A stretch of 64,000 bases of DNA from Amycolatopsis alba DSM 44262 (GCF_000384215.1 NZ_KB913032.1:1265021-1329020); one strand, 5' to 3'. Shown: positions 54,446 through 64,000, counted from the first letter of the stretch. Notes: generated from the letters alone by a model not told the origin. Program-made: numbers and translations.

Positions 54446-57400
54446 GACGTGGCCTTCCAGCTCGGAGCATCGGGCAGCACCGTCGCCGGGAGCAGGTGCC
54501 CCAGCTCGGTTCCCGCCAGGTGATCGGGTTCGACAGCGCGGGTCTTCGCCAGGCCGAAGGTTTCCGTGATCGCCTCGACGAGCAGTTCCGGCGTCCAGTT
54601 CCCGTTCGGCTCCAGCACCGGCGGGACGACGAGCAGCATGGTCTGCGGCGGTTCGGAATCCGGTCCGTCGTAGTGCAGCGCGATCCCGGTGGTCTCGCGG
54701 ACGGCGGGGATCACCTCGGTCCATTCGTCGAGCAGGAGCCCGCACTGGCTGTCGCCGCTCAGCGAGGCCTTGTAGTGCGCGGTGTACAGCAGCCTGTCCT
54801 GGTCGAGCTGGTCGTCCACCTTGGCCGGATCGAAGAACTCCATGGCCAGCCAATGGTCGTCCTCGACGTACGGCAGCTGGACCGGGGTCAGTTCCGGTTC
54901 CTGCCAGCCGAGGATGTCGGTGCCGAGCAGTCCGCCGGGAGCCAGCAGCGCGCCCGCCAGCTGCACCGTCTTCTCCCACAGCCGGGGCTTTTCGCGTACC
55001 CGCGCCATTCCGTGCAGCCAGTCGTCCACCGGGAAGTCGCGGCCCTGGGGGTCGTCGAGGTCACGGGGTTTCAGATGGGCGACGAGCTCCCGGCTGTCGG
55101 CACGCGCGTCCCGCCAGCGGTCGAGAACGTCTTCGGACGGCGAGAATTCGGGGACGACCAGGACGTCCTCGCCGAGCAGGGCCTTGAGGACGTCGATCCC
55201 GGTCCGCACCCGGTCCGGCCCGGTCACGGCCTTGTCGCGCAGTGCCAGCAGCTTCTCGGCCGACTGTTTCCGGCCGCCTTCGCCGACGAGTTCGGCCTTG
55301 AGCTTGCCCGCTCGTGCCAGGAGTTCCCGGCCGTAGGCGACGACCTGGTCCTCGAACGGCTTCAGCGAAAGGCCTGCCGGGTCGATGTCGGTCAACGGCA
55401 GTTGCCGCGCCACGGCGGCGAGCAGTTCGCCCAAGGTCGGTTCCGACGTTCCCTTGAACTCGGTCAAGCGGTCGAGCCGGTTCTTGAACCGGGTGCGCTC
55501 CTGACGCACCCGCGAGCGCATCGCGAACGGTGTCGATTCACGGGGAGCGGGTTTGGTGATGAGCAAAAGCTCCGCCTGGTCCAGTATCCTGAACCGCTCA
55601 CCGTCCGATGTGGACGTAGGCAGCGCCTCGTACCGATCGAGCAGGACGTTCGCGGCGGCGAGCGCGCGTCCCATCCGGCCCGCCACCTCGGCGACAGCGG
55701 CGAGGACCGCGCCGAAAACCCCGCCCCGCCACAGCGAAAGCTCGCCCCAGCCGCTGACCACGACACCGAAATCACCCGCGGCCTTGGCCAGTTTCGCGTA
55801 CCGGGCGAGGAAATCGTCGATCTCGGCGAGGATTTCGGCGCGGGCCGGTTCGCCGGTCGTGGGATAGTGCGCGCCGAGGTCTGCCAGGAACCCGGTGACG
55901 CCGTTGCCGAGATCCGTCAGGGATTCCAGGACGGCGACCTGCCGTTCCCGGCTCAGCGACACGGCCTCGTCGGCCACCTGCTCGACCTTGGCGGCACCGG
56001 ACGCGGGGATCAGATCGGTCGGCCGCAGCGGCCGGGCTGTGGTCAGCAACGACCGCAGGGCACCGATGAGCGGCGACAGCTCGAAGAAGCTGACCTTGCG
56101 CGGAACCCTTCGCGTGTAATGGATCTCGAGCTTGGCGTCCGGCCGGGGCCGCGACTTCTCGATGACCACGCCGAGGATCCGGTCGTCGAGGTTGGTCGCC
56201 TCGGCGTTCTCCGCCGGGGGCACCGCCCACAGCAGGTCGATCCGCTGCAGTCCCGCTTCCTCCTGGGTCACGACGCGGCTGCGCGGCTCGACCTCGTCCG
56301 GATGGGCCGGGTCTTTCCAGGTGACCAGCGCGGCCACCTCGGACGGCAGTGGCAGCACGTCACCGAGCCAGTGGTTCACCGCCGGTTCGGCCCTGGCCCT
56401 CGGGTTGTTCCGGCCCAGCAGCGGCGCGCCGTGATCGGGGCCGAGGGCCGGGGTGAACTGCAGGCCCAGCCGGTGGGTGAGCGTGGTCCCGCTGCGCGGG
56501 GTCTCGACCACCGCGGGCTCGGGCAGGACACCGCCCTTCGCGTAGGAGTCCAGCGTGGCCGCCGCGCGTTCGGTGTTGCCCTGCAGCACCTGGTGCGCGC
56601 CCTCGGCGACGACGAGGTCGGCCAGCGCGTCGTAGGCGTTCCGCAGGGCGTCGACCTCGATGCCGATGTCCTTCAGCTCGCCAGGATCGGTCACCTTCTC
56701 GACACCGTCGAGTTTGTAGGGGTAGACCCGGTCGTCCTTGCCCAGCTTCTCCACGTGACGGATCAGGGCGAGCCCGTCGATGACGTTGCCCGCTTCGATC
56801 TGTTCGATGCTCGTCGGCGCTCCCTCCCCTTTCGACGGCGGCGCCGTGTCGGCGATCTTGTTCGCCATCAAGGGGAACTTCAGCCGGAGCCCGGCGATGA
56901 CCTTGTCGAGCCCGATCCGCCGGTCATGCAGCCCGCGTTCGAAGCGGTACCCCAGCAGCGCGCCGGGGGATTGCCCCTGCCGCATACCGTCCAAAAGGGA
57001 CACCGCGACGCGGACGCGGTCCGAGCTCAGGTTCACCGCGAACGTGCTGTCCTTCCGCTGCTTGCCGTTGGCGAGAAAACCCGCCCGCAGCACCGCCGCC
57101 GTGCGCGCGTGCGCGGGTGACGGCGCGTGGACGTAGCCGCCGTTGTTCTCGTCGTACGGCAACGGCTCGGTGCCGAAGATCGCGGGCAGCCCCGCGGGCA
57201 GGTTCTTCGTGGCCGGAGCCGGACCGCGGGAGATGTTCTCCAGCCAGCCGTACGCGCCGAGGTGCAGCCCTCGTTTCGGGGTGCCGCCCGCCGGGGCGCG
57301 CCGCAGTTCCGCCAGGCGTTCGTTGACCAGCCCGAGCCGCCAGGCGTCGAGCCGGTAGGTGGCGCAGTCGAGATGCTCGGCGAACACCCGCTCCAGCCGG

Positions 57401-59403
57401 GCCGTCGGCAGGCCCGCGAGCAGTTCGACCGCGTCGAGCTGCTCGGACCGGCCCGCCCCGGTGACGCCGAGCAGCACGGCCTGCCGCGCCAGCAGGTACA
57501 GCAGCGCCGTCGGCAGGACGTTGTCGGTGAAGCCGTCCTCCTTGCGGACCGTCTCCAGGCCGGTCCTCCCGTAGTGCGCCAGCCAGGCCAGGTAGTTGCC
57601 TTCGGGCGCGTACGGCCGGATCTTGTCCACTTCGGACAGTGGCCGGTCGTCGACGACCGGCCGGCGCAGCGCCTGGGCCTCCTCGGCGAACACCTGCCGC
57701 AGCAGGCCTGGATCCTCGGCGTGATGACCGAACGCCGCCAGCGTCTCCCGCAGCGGCGTGCTCAGCTCGGCTTCGAGCCGCTCGGCGAACAGCTCTTCGA
57801 CGCTCTGGGCTTCGCGGACGTGGTACTCGGCCGACGTCGGGTGCAGCGCGAGGATGTCCAGCAGCTTCTGGTGCGGGTCCCCACCGGCCGAATCGAGGTA
57901 CTGGACCCGCGCGAGCGCGGCCTGCCAGTGCGTCGCCGCCTGCTTCAGCAGTTCGTTCAGCGCCGTCCGGTGCGGAGCGGTGGCGGGGAAGGCGAGTTTG
58001 GTGAACACCGTCGTCGGCAGGATCCCGTAAGGCTGCCTGCCGATCTTGACCACCGGCAGCGGGCCGCGTCCGGAGACGTGCTCCAGGAAGAACTGCCGCG
58101 TCTGCGCGATCTGGTCCTCGGTCAGCACCCCGTTGAGCAACGCCGGAAGGTAGTAGCCCCAGGTGGCGGGCCACAGCGCGGTGTGCGCCGCACGGGCGTC
58201 GCGACGGTCGAAGCCGTCGGCGTTCGGGACCCCGGCCAGTACCGCCGGATCGATGCCCAGCAGTTCGGCGAACCACTCGCCGTCGTTCTTGTCGCCTGCG
58301 GCCGCCGTGAACCCGGCCGCGGTGGCGAGCACGGAGGCGGCCTCGGCCTTCGGATCCTGGCCGGCGGGCGCCTGCTCGGAGTTGTTGGTCGGTGTGCCCT
58401 GGGGCAGGAAGGCGAATCCGGCGGGCGTGCGGATCTGGTCGGCGAGCAGCCCGCTCCAGTCTGCCGCCGACTTCTCCGGTGTCGCCTGCTCCCGGAGGCC
58501 GAGCACGACGAGCCTGTCGAGACCTCCCTCGAAGGCTGTTTCCAGGCCGATCCGGATGCCCATCCCGACGTCCTCGGCCGCCTTGAACTCGGTCAGCCAC
58601 TTCAGGGCGTCCGGGACCCGCAGCGCGCCGGTCTCCTCGGTGACCTTGAGCTGTTTGTCCTTCTCCGTGCCTGGGTCGGGGCTGACCGCGAGTTCGGGTT
58701 TGACCGGCCCGCCGCTCTTCGCGAACACGCGGGTGCCGCCGACGTAGCCGTAGGCGGTGAACTTGTCCGGCAGCAGCTTCGCCGTCGCGGCCACGGTCCA
58801 CGACTCCGTCGCGATCTCACCCGGAGGCAACGGCGTGAGCTGCAGGAACGCCACCACCACCGCGGTGCCCGGCGTCGACGGCGCACGGTCCACACCGGAC
58901 GGACGGCGGTCGCGGATCGCTTTCGCCCGCACGGCCCCGACGGCGGCGAGCAACGCGATGTCGGCGTCCCGCAGCTTCTCCTGGTCGCCGTGCGCGCGCC
59001 AGACCGCGGTCCAGTAGGTCACCGTCGGACCGCGGTCCGGCGCAGCGACGGGCTGGGGCGTGACGACCACCAGAACCGCAGTACCAGCGGGAACTCCGGT
59101 CGGCCGGTCCGCCGGATTGGCGGGCTTGTACGTCCGCAGCAGCCAGGCGGCCCGTCCGCCGGGGACCCGCGCGACGAGCTGCCGCCACGCGGCCTGCTCA
59201 CCGGCCGGAGCACCCCCGGAGGCCCACAGGGTGGTCCAGTACGCGTCCAGTGCGGCGATCTCGGCCTTGGTCGGTTTGGCTTCGAACTTGTCCACCGACC
59301 ATTCGTCGGGGAACACCCGCACGAGCAGTTCCCGCCCGACATAGCGGGTTTCGACCCGCACCGGCCCGAGCAGCACGGGGAAATCCAGTTTGAGATCAGG
59401 CAT
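54442..59403 (-). CDS. Giant hypothetical protein B (1653 aa) of the kelch-linked operon
   Basis: 1653 residues, the largest gene in the window, with no signal peptide, membrane helix or recognised domain. The N terminus reads LDFPVLLGPVRVETRYVGRE, then LVRVFPDEWSVDKFEAKPT, and a Trp-rich WRQLVARVPGGRAAWLLRTY. A long Leu/Ala-rich helical middle, and a C-terminal CGLLLDEWTEVIPAVRETTG with HYDGPDSEPPQTMLLVVPP. Its ATG lies 8 bp inside gene C. Codon use matches the neighbours, so no sign of recent transfer. Size and stable position suggest a structural or scaffold part; this is inference. Confidence 0.75.
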   Translation of the reverse strand: MPDLKLDFPVLLGPVRVETRYVGRELLVRVFPDEWSVDKFEAKPTKAEIAALDAYWTTLWASGGAPAGEQAAWRQLVARVPGGRAAWLLRTYKPANPADRPTGVPAGTAVLVVVTPQPVAAPDRGPTVTYWTAVWRAHGDQEKLRDADIALLAAVGAVRAKAIRDRRPSGVDRAPSTPGTAVVVAFLQLTPLPPGEIATESWTVAATAKLLPDKFTAYGYVGGTRVFAKSGGPVKPELAVSPDPGTEKDKQLKVTEETGALRVPDALKWLTEFKAAEDVGMGIRIGLETAFEGGLDRLVVLGLREQATPEKSAADWSGLLADQIRTPAGFAFLPQGTPTNNSEQAPAGQDPKAEAASVLATAAGFTAAAGDKNDGEWFAELLGIDPAVLAGVPNADGFDRRDARAAHTALWPATWGYYLPALLNGVLTEDQIAQTRQFFLEHVSGRGPLPVVKIGRQPYGILPTTVFTKLAFPATAPHRTALNELLKQAATHWQAALARVQYLDSAGGDPHQKLLDILALHPTSAEYHVREAQSVEELFAERLEAELSTPLRETLAAFGHHAEDPGLLRQVFAEEAQALRRPVVDDRPLSEVDKIRPYAPEGNYLAWLAHYGRTGLETVRKEDGFTDNVLPTALLYLLARQAVLLGVTGAGRSEQLDAVELLAGLPTARLERVFAEHLDCATYRLDAWRLGLVNERLAELRRAPAGGTPKRGLHLGAYGWLENISRGPAPATKNLPAGLPAIFGTEPLPYDENNGGYVHAPSPAHARTAAVLRAGFLANGKQRKDSTFAVNLSSDRVRVAVSLLDGMRQGQSPGALLGYRFERGLHDRRIGLDKVIAGLRLKFPLMANKIADTAPPSKGEGAPTSIEQIEAGNVIDGLALIRHVEKLGKDDRVYPYKLDGVEKVTDPGELKDIGIEVDALRNAYDALADLVVAEGAHQVLQGNTERAAATLDSYAKGGVLPEPAVVETPRSGTTLTHRLGLQFTPALGPDHGAPLLGRNNPRARAEPAVNHWLGDVLPLPSEVAALVTWKDPAHPDEVEPRSRVVTQEEAGLQRIDLLWAVPPAENAEATNLDDRILGVVIEKSRPRPDAKLEIHYTRRVPRKVSFFELSPLIGALRSLLTTARPLRPTDLIPASGAAKVEQVADEAVSLSRERQVAVLESLTDLGNGVTGFLADLGAHYPTTGEPARAEILAEIDDFLARYAKLAKAAGDFGVVVSGWGELSLWRGGVFGAVLAAVAEVAGRMGRALAAANVLLDRYEALPTSTSDGERFRILDQAELLLITKPAPRESTPFAMRSRVRQERTRFKNRLDRLTEFKGTSEPTLGELLAAVARQLPLTDIDPAGLSLKPFEDQVVAYGRELLARAGKLKAELVGEGGRKQSAEKLLALRDKAVTGPDRVRTGIDVLKALLGEDVLVVPEFSPSEDVLDRWRDARADSRELVAHLKPRDLDDPQGRDFPVDDWLHGMARVREKPRLWEKTVQLAGALLAPGGLLGTDILGWQEPELTPVQLPYVEDDHWLAMEFFDPAKVDDQLDQDRLLYTAHYKASLSGDSQCGLLLDEWTEVIPAVRETTGIALHYDGPDSEPPQTMLLVVPPVLEPNGNWTPELLVEAITETFGLAKTRAVEPDHLAGTELGHLLPATVLPDAPSWKATS

Positions 59404-62401
59404 CCCGCAACATCTCCTGTGCGTGCACGGCCACCAGGACCGGTGCCTGGAAAAGGATGTAGGCGACGTCCGCGGCGCTGACGCCGGGCGCCCACTCGGT
59501 GATGAACTCGTCGTCCTGGCGCTGCCTGATCTTTTCCTGGTCTTCCTTTTCGAGGAACTCGTCGAGGTGGACCACGACACCGCGGTCGAACCGGACGAAT
59601 CCGCTGCCGGGGTTCCCTGGGTCGAGGTGTCCCCAGGTGGCGTCGTTCCACACCTCGACTTCGGGCAGCGGGCCGGGCGGCGGTTCGTCCAGGCCGAACC
59701 GCGGATCGCCGGGCCGTTCCTTGAGCACGAAGAACCAGCCGAGCTTGTCCGCCCCGCCGGATCGGGCTTCGTCCTCGCTCAGCGGGAAGCCGAGCAGATA
59801 GAGGTCCGGGGAGACCTTGGCTTCGTAGACCGGAAGCCGTACCAGTTCGTCGCTCAGCGGGACGTTCGCCGGGATGGGGGCGATGGTGCGCTCGCCGCTG
59901 GTGTCCGGGGTGCCGTCCTTCTTCCGCGGCCAGACCGCCTTGTGCGCGTAGATCGACACGTTCGGATATTTCTTGAGCAGCTCACCCCGGATCACCAGGA
60001 CGAGATCCTTCTTCTGGTTCTTACCCGGCTCCGGCGGAAGACGGCGATGGTTGTTCTCGCCGAGCTTCGCGGTCTTGGCCCAGCGATGCAGTGGCGGGAT
60101 GTCGTAAAGCCTTTCCCGCCAGGCTTCCCGCGACTCGCCCGGCTCCAGCGGCACCGGACGCGGGTCCCAGAACTGGCGGAACGGGGTCCCGCGCTGATCG
60201 GTCGGGAACTCGCGCCAGAGCATCTCGCGCGCCATCTCGTGGTTGAGCCCGATCAGATAGGACTCGATGAACTGGCGGTTGTTCTCCAGCAGGGTGATCG
60301 AATTCTCCGGCAGGAGCCCGATGTTCGGCACGAAGGTCTCGACGGAGAACTTCAGCAGCTCCTCGTACATCGGCATGTCGAACACCGGATAGGCGAGGAT
60401 CTCGACCAGGTTCTTCCCGATCGCGAGCCGCAGCCGCTCCGGCAGGTCCATCGACGCCGCCAGATTCTCCAGCACGGTCTTCTCCGCGCGCAGGCCGTCG
60501 AGCATGTCGTCGATGGTCTCGATCACGCCGAGCGTCTCGTCGACAGGATCGGCGGCAGCTGCGCGCGGCGCCAGGCCCAGCGAAGCGGTGGTGACGGGCG
60601 GCGCGACCTTGGGCCGGGCGGCGAAGACCTCCTTGCGATCGATCCGGTCGACCAGCAGGTCGAACTGGTTCCCGTCGCTCAGCAGGCGTTTGCGCAGCCG
60701 CGAACCCGGCCGCGTGATCCGGCGCATCGGCGCGGACATCGGCGCGGCGGCCACCCGGCTTCTGTCCACTTTGTACCCGACGGCGAGCAGCTCCGGATCA
60801 CCGGCTCCGGCGGCGGTGCGCGCGAACGCGGTCGTGGCGCGTTCGAGCACCCGCCCGTGCGCGGGCGCCGTCAGCGTCAGAGCCTTCGAGGGCACCGGCT
60901 GGTCGCCGACGGCCGCCGTCTTGGGGGCGTACGGTTCGACATGCTTGCCGTGCAAGGCGTTCCCGACCTGACGGCCCAGCTGCGCGGCCCGGATGAGCGC
61001 GTTCGCCCGCTGGATGTCCCCGAGCTGGTTCCACGCGGCCGCCATGAACTCCTCTTGACGCGCCTGGACGACCTTGGTGCCGAACTGGGCGGCGACACGG
61101 TGGCGCGGGTCGAGGTTCAGCCGGTGCACCCAGTTGCGCAGCTGCTCCGGCGGCACCGGCTGCCCGTTCTCGGTCAGGAGGGTCTGGGTCAGCGCGGGCC
61201 AGCAGCCGTACAGCGGCGGCGTGATCACCGGATCGGGCTCTTCTTCCATCGCGGAGACCCCGGCCCCGGCGGCTTCCGCGTTCGCGGCCTGCGGGGGCTT
61301 CTGCCGGTACGCTCCTGCCAGGTTGACGAATCCCGCCATCGCCCGCTGCCACTGGTTCGGATACGGCGAGACCGGTTTCGTGTGGTAGCCGTCCCAGTTC
61401 TCGTAGGCGTCGGGGTGATCGTCGGTGTCGGGGAGCTGGAGCGCGCCGCCGAGTTTCAGCACCCCGTCCGGGGTGGTCGGCGTGGTGAGCGGAGGCAGGC
61501 CGTAGATCCTGCGGTGCGCGTCCATGTCGCGCCTGCCGACCGGGTTGTCCGCCTCGTAGGGTTTCAGCAGCCGCACGAGGAATTCGAAGTCGCCGACCGT
61601 GCTCGTGGTGAAGGACCAGCGGTGGTAGTACGGGAGCACGACGTCGCCGGTTCCGCTGCCCCAGCTCGGTTTCGTCGCGGAGAGGGTTTCGGGGACCGCT
61701 TCACCGAGTCCCGCCAGCCTGCCGGCCTCGAACGCGGGCACCAGGAAGGCGTGGTAGGTCGTGCTGGGCTTCAGGTGCCGTGGGCAGAGCACCCGCGAGC
61801 AGGCGCTGTCCGGGGCCTCGCGCAGCACCCGGTTCAGGTTTTCCAGCGTTCGCGCCATGTCCTCGCCGTCGACGGCGATCCTGCCGTCGAGCTCCCCGTT
61901 GACGTGGACGTGCGCCCACGCCCCGAGTTCGCCCGGCGGCTGGAGCGCCTGCGGGTTCTTCACGGTGATGAACGGCAACGGCTTCTCCGGGACGCGGCCG
62001 TCCTCGAACTCCACCGGGGTCTCGGACAATACGACGAGCGCCAGCCACGGAGCCAGCCGTTTCTTCGTCTCGTCCGGTTTCGCGGGGCTGTACCGCCAGG
62101 GGAAGTCCTCGTCGTAGAACTCGATGTGGGCCAGGTAGTTCGGTTCGAAATTGGTGATGCCCGGTTTCGGCTCGGTCCGGGAGACGGCGCGCGGGTCGAC
62201 GCCGACGACGTCACCGGGGCCGTAGAGCTGCACCGGCTGGGTGAATTCGCGGTTCAGCGCGGGCTTTCCGTCTTCGATCGCGTCGCCGGTCAGCCTCAGC
62301 CCGATCGGGATGGTCGCGCGCGGCCCGGCGACGTCGCCCTTGATCCGGGTGGTCAGCCCGGTGCGCAGCCACGGGAGGAAGGAGTAGGCGTTCGCGCTCA
62401 C
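59396..62401 (-). CDS. Large hypothetical protein C (1001 aa) of the kelch-linked operon
   Basis: 1001 residues, soluble. The N terminus SFLPWLRTGLTTRIKG, then LYGPGDVVGVDPRAV, NFEPNYLAHIEFYDEDFPWR and LAPWLALVVLSETPVEF give a distinctive pattern; the C-terminal third includes LPVYEAKVSPDLYLLGFPLS and a short acidic tail. No catalytic motif recognised. The GTG start (62401) overlaps the stop of the kelch gene D (GTGA). Shares style but no obvious sequence with A and B. Confidence 0.72.
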   Translation of the reverse strand: MSANAYSFLPWLRTGLTTRIKGDVAGPRATIPIGLRLTGDAIEDGKPALNREFTQPVQLYGPGDVVGVDPRAVSRTEPKPGITNFEPNYLAHIEFYDEDFPWRYSPAKPDETKKRLAPWLALVVLSETPVEFEDGRVPEKPLPFITVKNPQALQPPGELGAWAHVHVNGELDGRIAVDGEDMARTLENLNRVLREAPDSACSRVLCPRHLKPSTTYHAFLVPAFEAGRLAGLGEAVPETLSATKPSWGSGTGDVVLPYYHRWSFTTSTVGDFEFLVRLLKPYEADNPVGRRDMDAHRRIYGLPPLTTPTTPDGVLKLGGALQLPDTDDHPDAYENWDGYHTKPVSPYPNQWQRAMAGFVNLAGAYRQKPPQAANAEAAGAGVSAMEEEPDPVITPPLYGCWPALTQTLLTENGQPVPPEQLRNWVHRLNLDPRHRVAAQFGTKVVQARQEEFMAAAWNQLGDIQRANALIRAAQLGRQVGNALHGKHVEPYAPKTAAVGDQPVPSKALTLTAPAHGRVLERATTAFARTAAGAGDPELLAVGYKVDRSRVAAAPMSAPMRRITRPGSRLRKRLLSDGNQFDLLVDRIDRKEVFAARPKVAPPVTTASLGLAPRAAAADPVDETLGVIETIDDMLDGLRAEKTVLENLAASMDLPERLRLAIGKNLVEILAYPVFDMPMYEELLKFSVETFVPNIGLLPENSITLLENNRQFIESYLIGLNHEMAREMLWREFPTDQRGTPFRQFWDPRPVPLEPGESREAWRERLYDIPPLHRWAKTAKLGENNHRRLPPEPGKNQKKDLVLVIRGELLKKYPNVSIYAHKAVWPRKKDGTPDTSGERTIAPIPANVPLSDELVRLPVYEAKVSPDLYLLGFPLSEDEARSGGADKLGWFFVLKERPGDPRFGLDEPPPGPLPEVEVWNDATWGHLDPGNPGSGFVRFDRGVVVHLDEFLEKEDQEKIRQRQDDEFITEWAPGVSAADVAYILFQAPVLVAVHAQEMLRDA

Positions 62402-63576
62402 GCACCGCCTCCGACCTTCTCGGCGGTCTTCGTCAGCTCGGTCTTCTGCCCGCCCGCCGCCTGCCCGGTCCGCGCGACGCCACCGGCGACGAGCACGGTG
62501 TTCCCGGCGGCCACGGCCGCGAAGCCCCACCGTCCTTCGACCAGTCCCGGCAACGATTTCCACTCGCCTGCCGCGTAGCGCAACGCGCTGCGGTACCCGG
62601 CCTCGTTGACGACGTCGTCGGCGCCGCCGATGACGACGACGGCCCCCGCGTCGACGGCGACGGCCCGGTGGAAGGCCCGGCCGCCCGGCAGGGGTTTGGC
62701 GTCCTTCCACGTTCCCGCCGCCCCGATCAGGTCGAAGATCTCAGCGGTGGAGCGGGCGAACGGGTCGAACGCGCCGTCTTCGGTCACCCCCGGCGCCTTG
62801 CCGCCGGTGACCAGCACGGAGGTGGCGGACAACGCCGTCGCCGTATGGCCGCTGCGGGGATGGCGCATGGTCGCCGCGGGTGTCCACGGCGACGCTCCCG
62901 CCGCGGCTTCGGAATCGTAGAGCTCGCAGAAGGCCAGCGCCGGGTCTTCGATCGTGCCGACCGGCACGCTTCCCCCGCACACCAGCACTTTCTTGCCGAG
63001 GACGACGGCGGCGTGCCCGGTGCGCGCGTCGGTCATCTCCCCCGCCGCCGCCCAGGACCCGGCGCCCGCCGGGTCGAACAGCTCGGCCGACCGCAGCGCC
63101 ACGGCCCGCCCGTCCGGCCGGAGCGCGCTGCCCCCGGCCACCAGCACCTTGCCACCGACGAGCACCGCGCTGTGACCCCAGCGGGCCGTCTTCATCGGTG
63201 CCGCAACCGGCGTCCACTTGCCCGTACCCGGATCGAACAGCTCGGCCGTGGCCAGCGCGGGACCGCCCGCGGCGCCGATCCCGCCGGTGGCGAGCACTTT
63301 CCCGCCGGGCAACAGGGTCAGCGTGTGCAATTGCCGCGCGGTGCCGAGAGGAATGGGGTCCGACCACTTCGCCGTGTCGAAGTCGAAGACCGCGCTCTGC
63401 TTGACACTCACGGACACCGCATCCGCGCCTCCGGCGACGAGTGCCTTCTTGCCGCCTTCGAGCAGGACGGCGGCGTCGTGCTGGCCTGCCCAGGTCACGG
63501 CCGTCAGATAGTCGGGCGCGGTCGGTTCGGCCGCGAGCGTCGGTGTGGTCATGGAAGCGGTCCCTTCGCTGGTCAT
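62398..63576 (-). CDS. Kelch-repeat beta-propeller protein D
   Basis: 392 residues with about six to seven kelch blades: VLATGG, VLVAGG, VLVCGG, VLVTGG, VVVIGG and VLVAGG turns, each preceded by a hydrophobic H-[ST]-A pattern such as RWGHSAVLVGG. Predicted galactose-oxidase-like propeller without copper-site or secretion signals, probably a binding platform. Start at ATG 63576 (ATGA overlap with gene E) or the inner ATG 63552, which has a GAAGGGA sequence upstream. Confidence 0.85.
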   Translation of the reverse strand: MTSEGTASMTTPTLAAEPTAPDYLTAVTWAGQHDAAVLLEGGKKALVAGGADAVSVSVKQSAVFDFDTAKWSDPIPLGTARQLHTLTLLPGGKVLATGGIGAAGGPALATAELFDPGTGKWTPVAAPMKTARWGHSAVLVGGKVLVAGGSALRPDGRAVALRSAELFDPAGAGSWAAAGEMTDARTGHAAVVLGKKVLVCGGSVPVGTIEDPALAFCELYDSEAAAGASPWTPAATMRHPRSGHTATALSATSVLVTGGKAPGVTEDGAFDPFARSTAEIFDLIGAAGTWKDAKPLPGGRAFHRAVAVDAGAVVVIGGADDVVNEAGYRSALRYAAGEWKSLPGLVEGRWGFAAVAAGNTVLVAGGVARTGQAAGGQKTELTKTAEKVGGGA

Positions 63577-64000
63577 GACAGGTAGATCTCGGCCGTCGCG
63601 GAGAGCTCGACGGGCTCCGGCCCCGGTGCGGAGGCCCCGGCGCGCACCAGGCCGCCGACGACGAACACGCGGCCGTCCGCCAGGTCGACGGCCGGGAAGT
63701 CCCAGCGACCGTCGGCGGGCGCGCCGGTCGCCCGCCAGGTGCCGGAGCCGGGGTCGAAGGCCACCGTGGCCCGGTAGCCCGCGGTCGCACCGGGGCGGCC
63801 GACCCCTCCGACGACGACGGCGCCGATCGGCGTGGCGACGCAGCGGTGCCCGCTCCGGCCACCGCCGGGCAGATCGGCGACGCGGGTCCACGTTCCCTTG
63901 ACCGGGTCGTAGATCTCCGCCGTGGCAACACTTTCCGGCCGGTACGGGAGCACTCCGACGGCGTCGCCGCCGGTGACGAGCACGCGTCCGTCCGGCAGCA
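63573..64000 (-). CDS. Kelch-repeat protein E (partial, 5' end outside window)
   Basis: C-terminal 141 residues visible, with kelch turns VLVTGG, VVVGG and VFVVGG and PGSGTW/VKGTW motifs between blades. Same fold type as D but a separate gene; ends with SATAEIYLS. The operon continues beyond the window edge. Confidence 0.8.
   Translation of the reverse strand, partial: LPDGRVLVTGGDAVGVLPYRPESVATAEIYDPVKGTWTRVADLPGGGRSGHRCVATPIGAVVVGGVGRPGATAGYRATVAFDPGSGTWRATGAPADGRWDFPAVDLADGRVFVVGGLVRAGASAPGPEPVELSATAEIYLS

Noticed and set aside
59390..62578. Plus-strand open frame opposite gene C
   Set aside because: Arg/Asp/Gln-rich shadow without a ribosome site; gene C is supported by operon overlaps.
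52640..64000. Contractile injection system or prophage
   Set aside because: No sheath, tube, baseplate, portal or ATPase gene is visible; only the large unknown proteins and kelch proteins are seen.

Overview
The window is about 70% GC, packed with genes on both strands, and uses many GTG and TTG starts. The qcrCAB/ctaC/ctaE/ctaF respiratory set, a PimB-type mannosyltransferase and the small biotin protein BsaP all point to a mycolic-type or related actinomycete. The gene order (pimB, NlpC/P60, DnaQ-GIY-YIG, qcrBAC, ctaE, trpD, ctaF, ctaC, asnB, adoK, HesB, DUF3043, cobT, ilvE, pepA) follows a block known from Mycobacterium tuberculosis. The intergenic style suggests Pseudonocardiaceae, for example an Amycolatopsis-like chromosome; that is inference.

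Layout. 1-4.0 kb: nadA-nadB-nadC, translationally coupled, diverging from an NrtR-like Nudix regulator with a perfect palindrome between them. 4.0-6.5 kb: LON-domain protein, M48 protease, DUF2567 membrane protein. 6.5-15.5 kb: bsaP, bioB, bioD and bioA, with two tandem SulP-STAS-carbonic anhydrase fusions between bioD and bioA. 15.5-24.7 kb: P450, SRPBCC protein, degenerate uridine kinase, pimB, NlpC/P60 hydrolase, NYN protein, DnaQ/GIY-YIG nuclease, Lrp-type RAM protein. 24.8-38.5 kb: the cytochrome bcc-aa3 genes, with trpD, a pair of GlxA/AraC regulators, a cupin, an EamA transporter and asnB mixed in. 38.5-52.2 kb: adoK, HesB protein, aldo/keto reductase, GntR-purC, IspD-like protein, cobT, ilvE, pepA and small hypotheticals. 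52.6-64.0 kb: one minus-strand operon of five overlapping genes (two kelch proteins and three very large proteins of unknown function), cut by the window end.

How the genes work together. The nad genes make quinolinate and nicotinate mononucleotide and are probably controlled by the Nudix-like regulator. The bio genes convert KAPA to biotin; BioD consumes CO2/bicarbonate, which the neighbouring transporter-carbonic anhydrase fusions could supply. QcrCAB with CtaC/E/F form the respiratory supercomplex.

Most striking outside the genes is a family of intergenic hairpins with different stem sequences but always a 7-nt loop (usually close to NTTGAAN). At least thirteen copies were found, many built from arms that are themselves palindromes with the core GAARGCCNCYTTC. 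A second intergenic module consists of a 28-nt box and 21-nt tandem repeats. The best candidate for an undescribed protein system is the five-gene operon at the right end.
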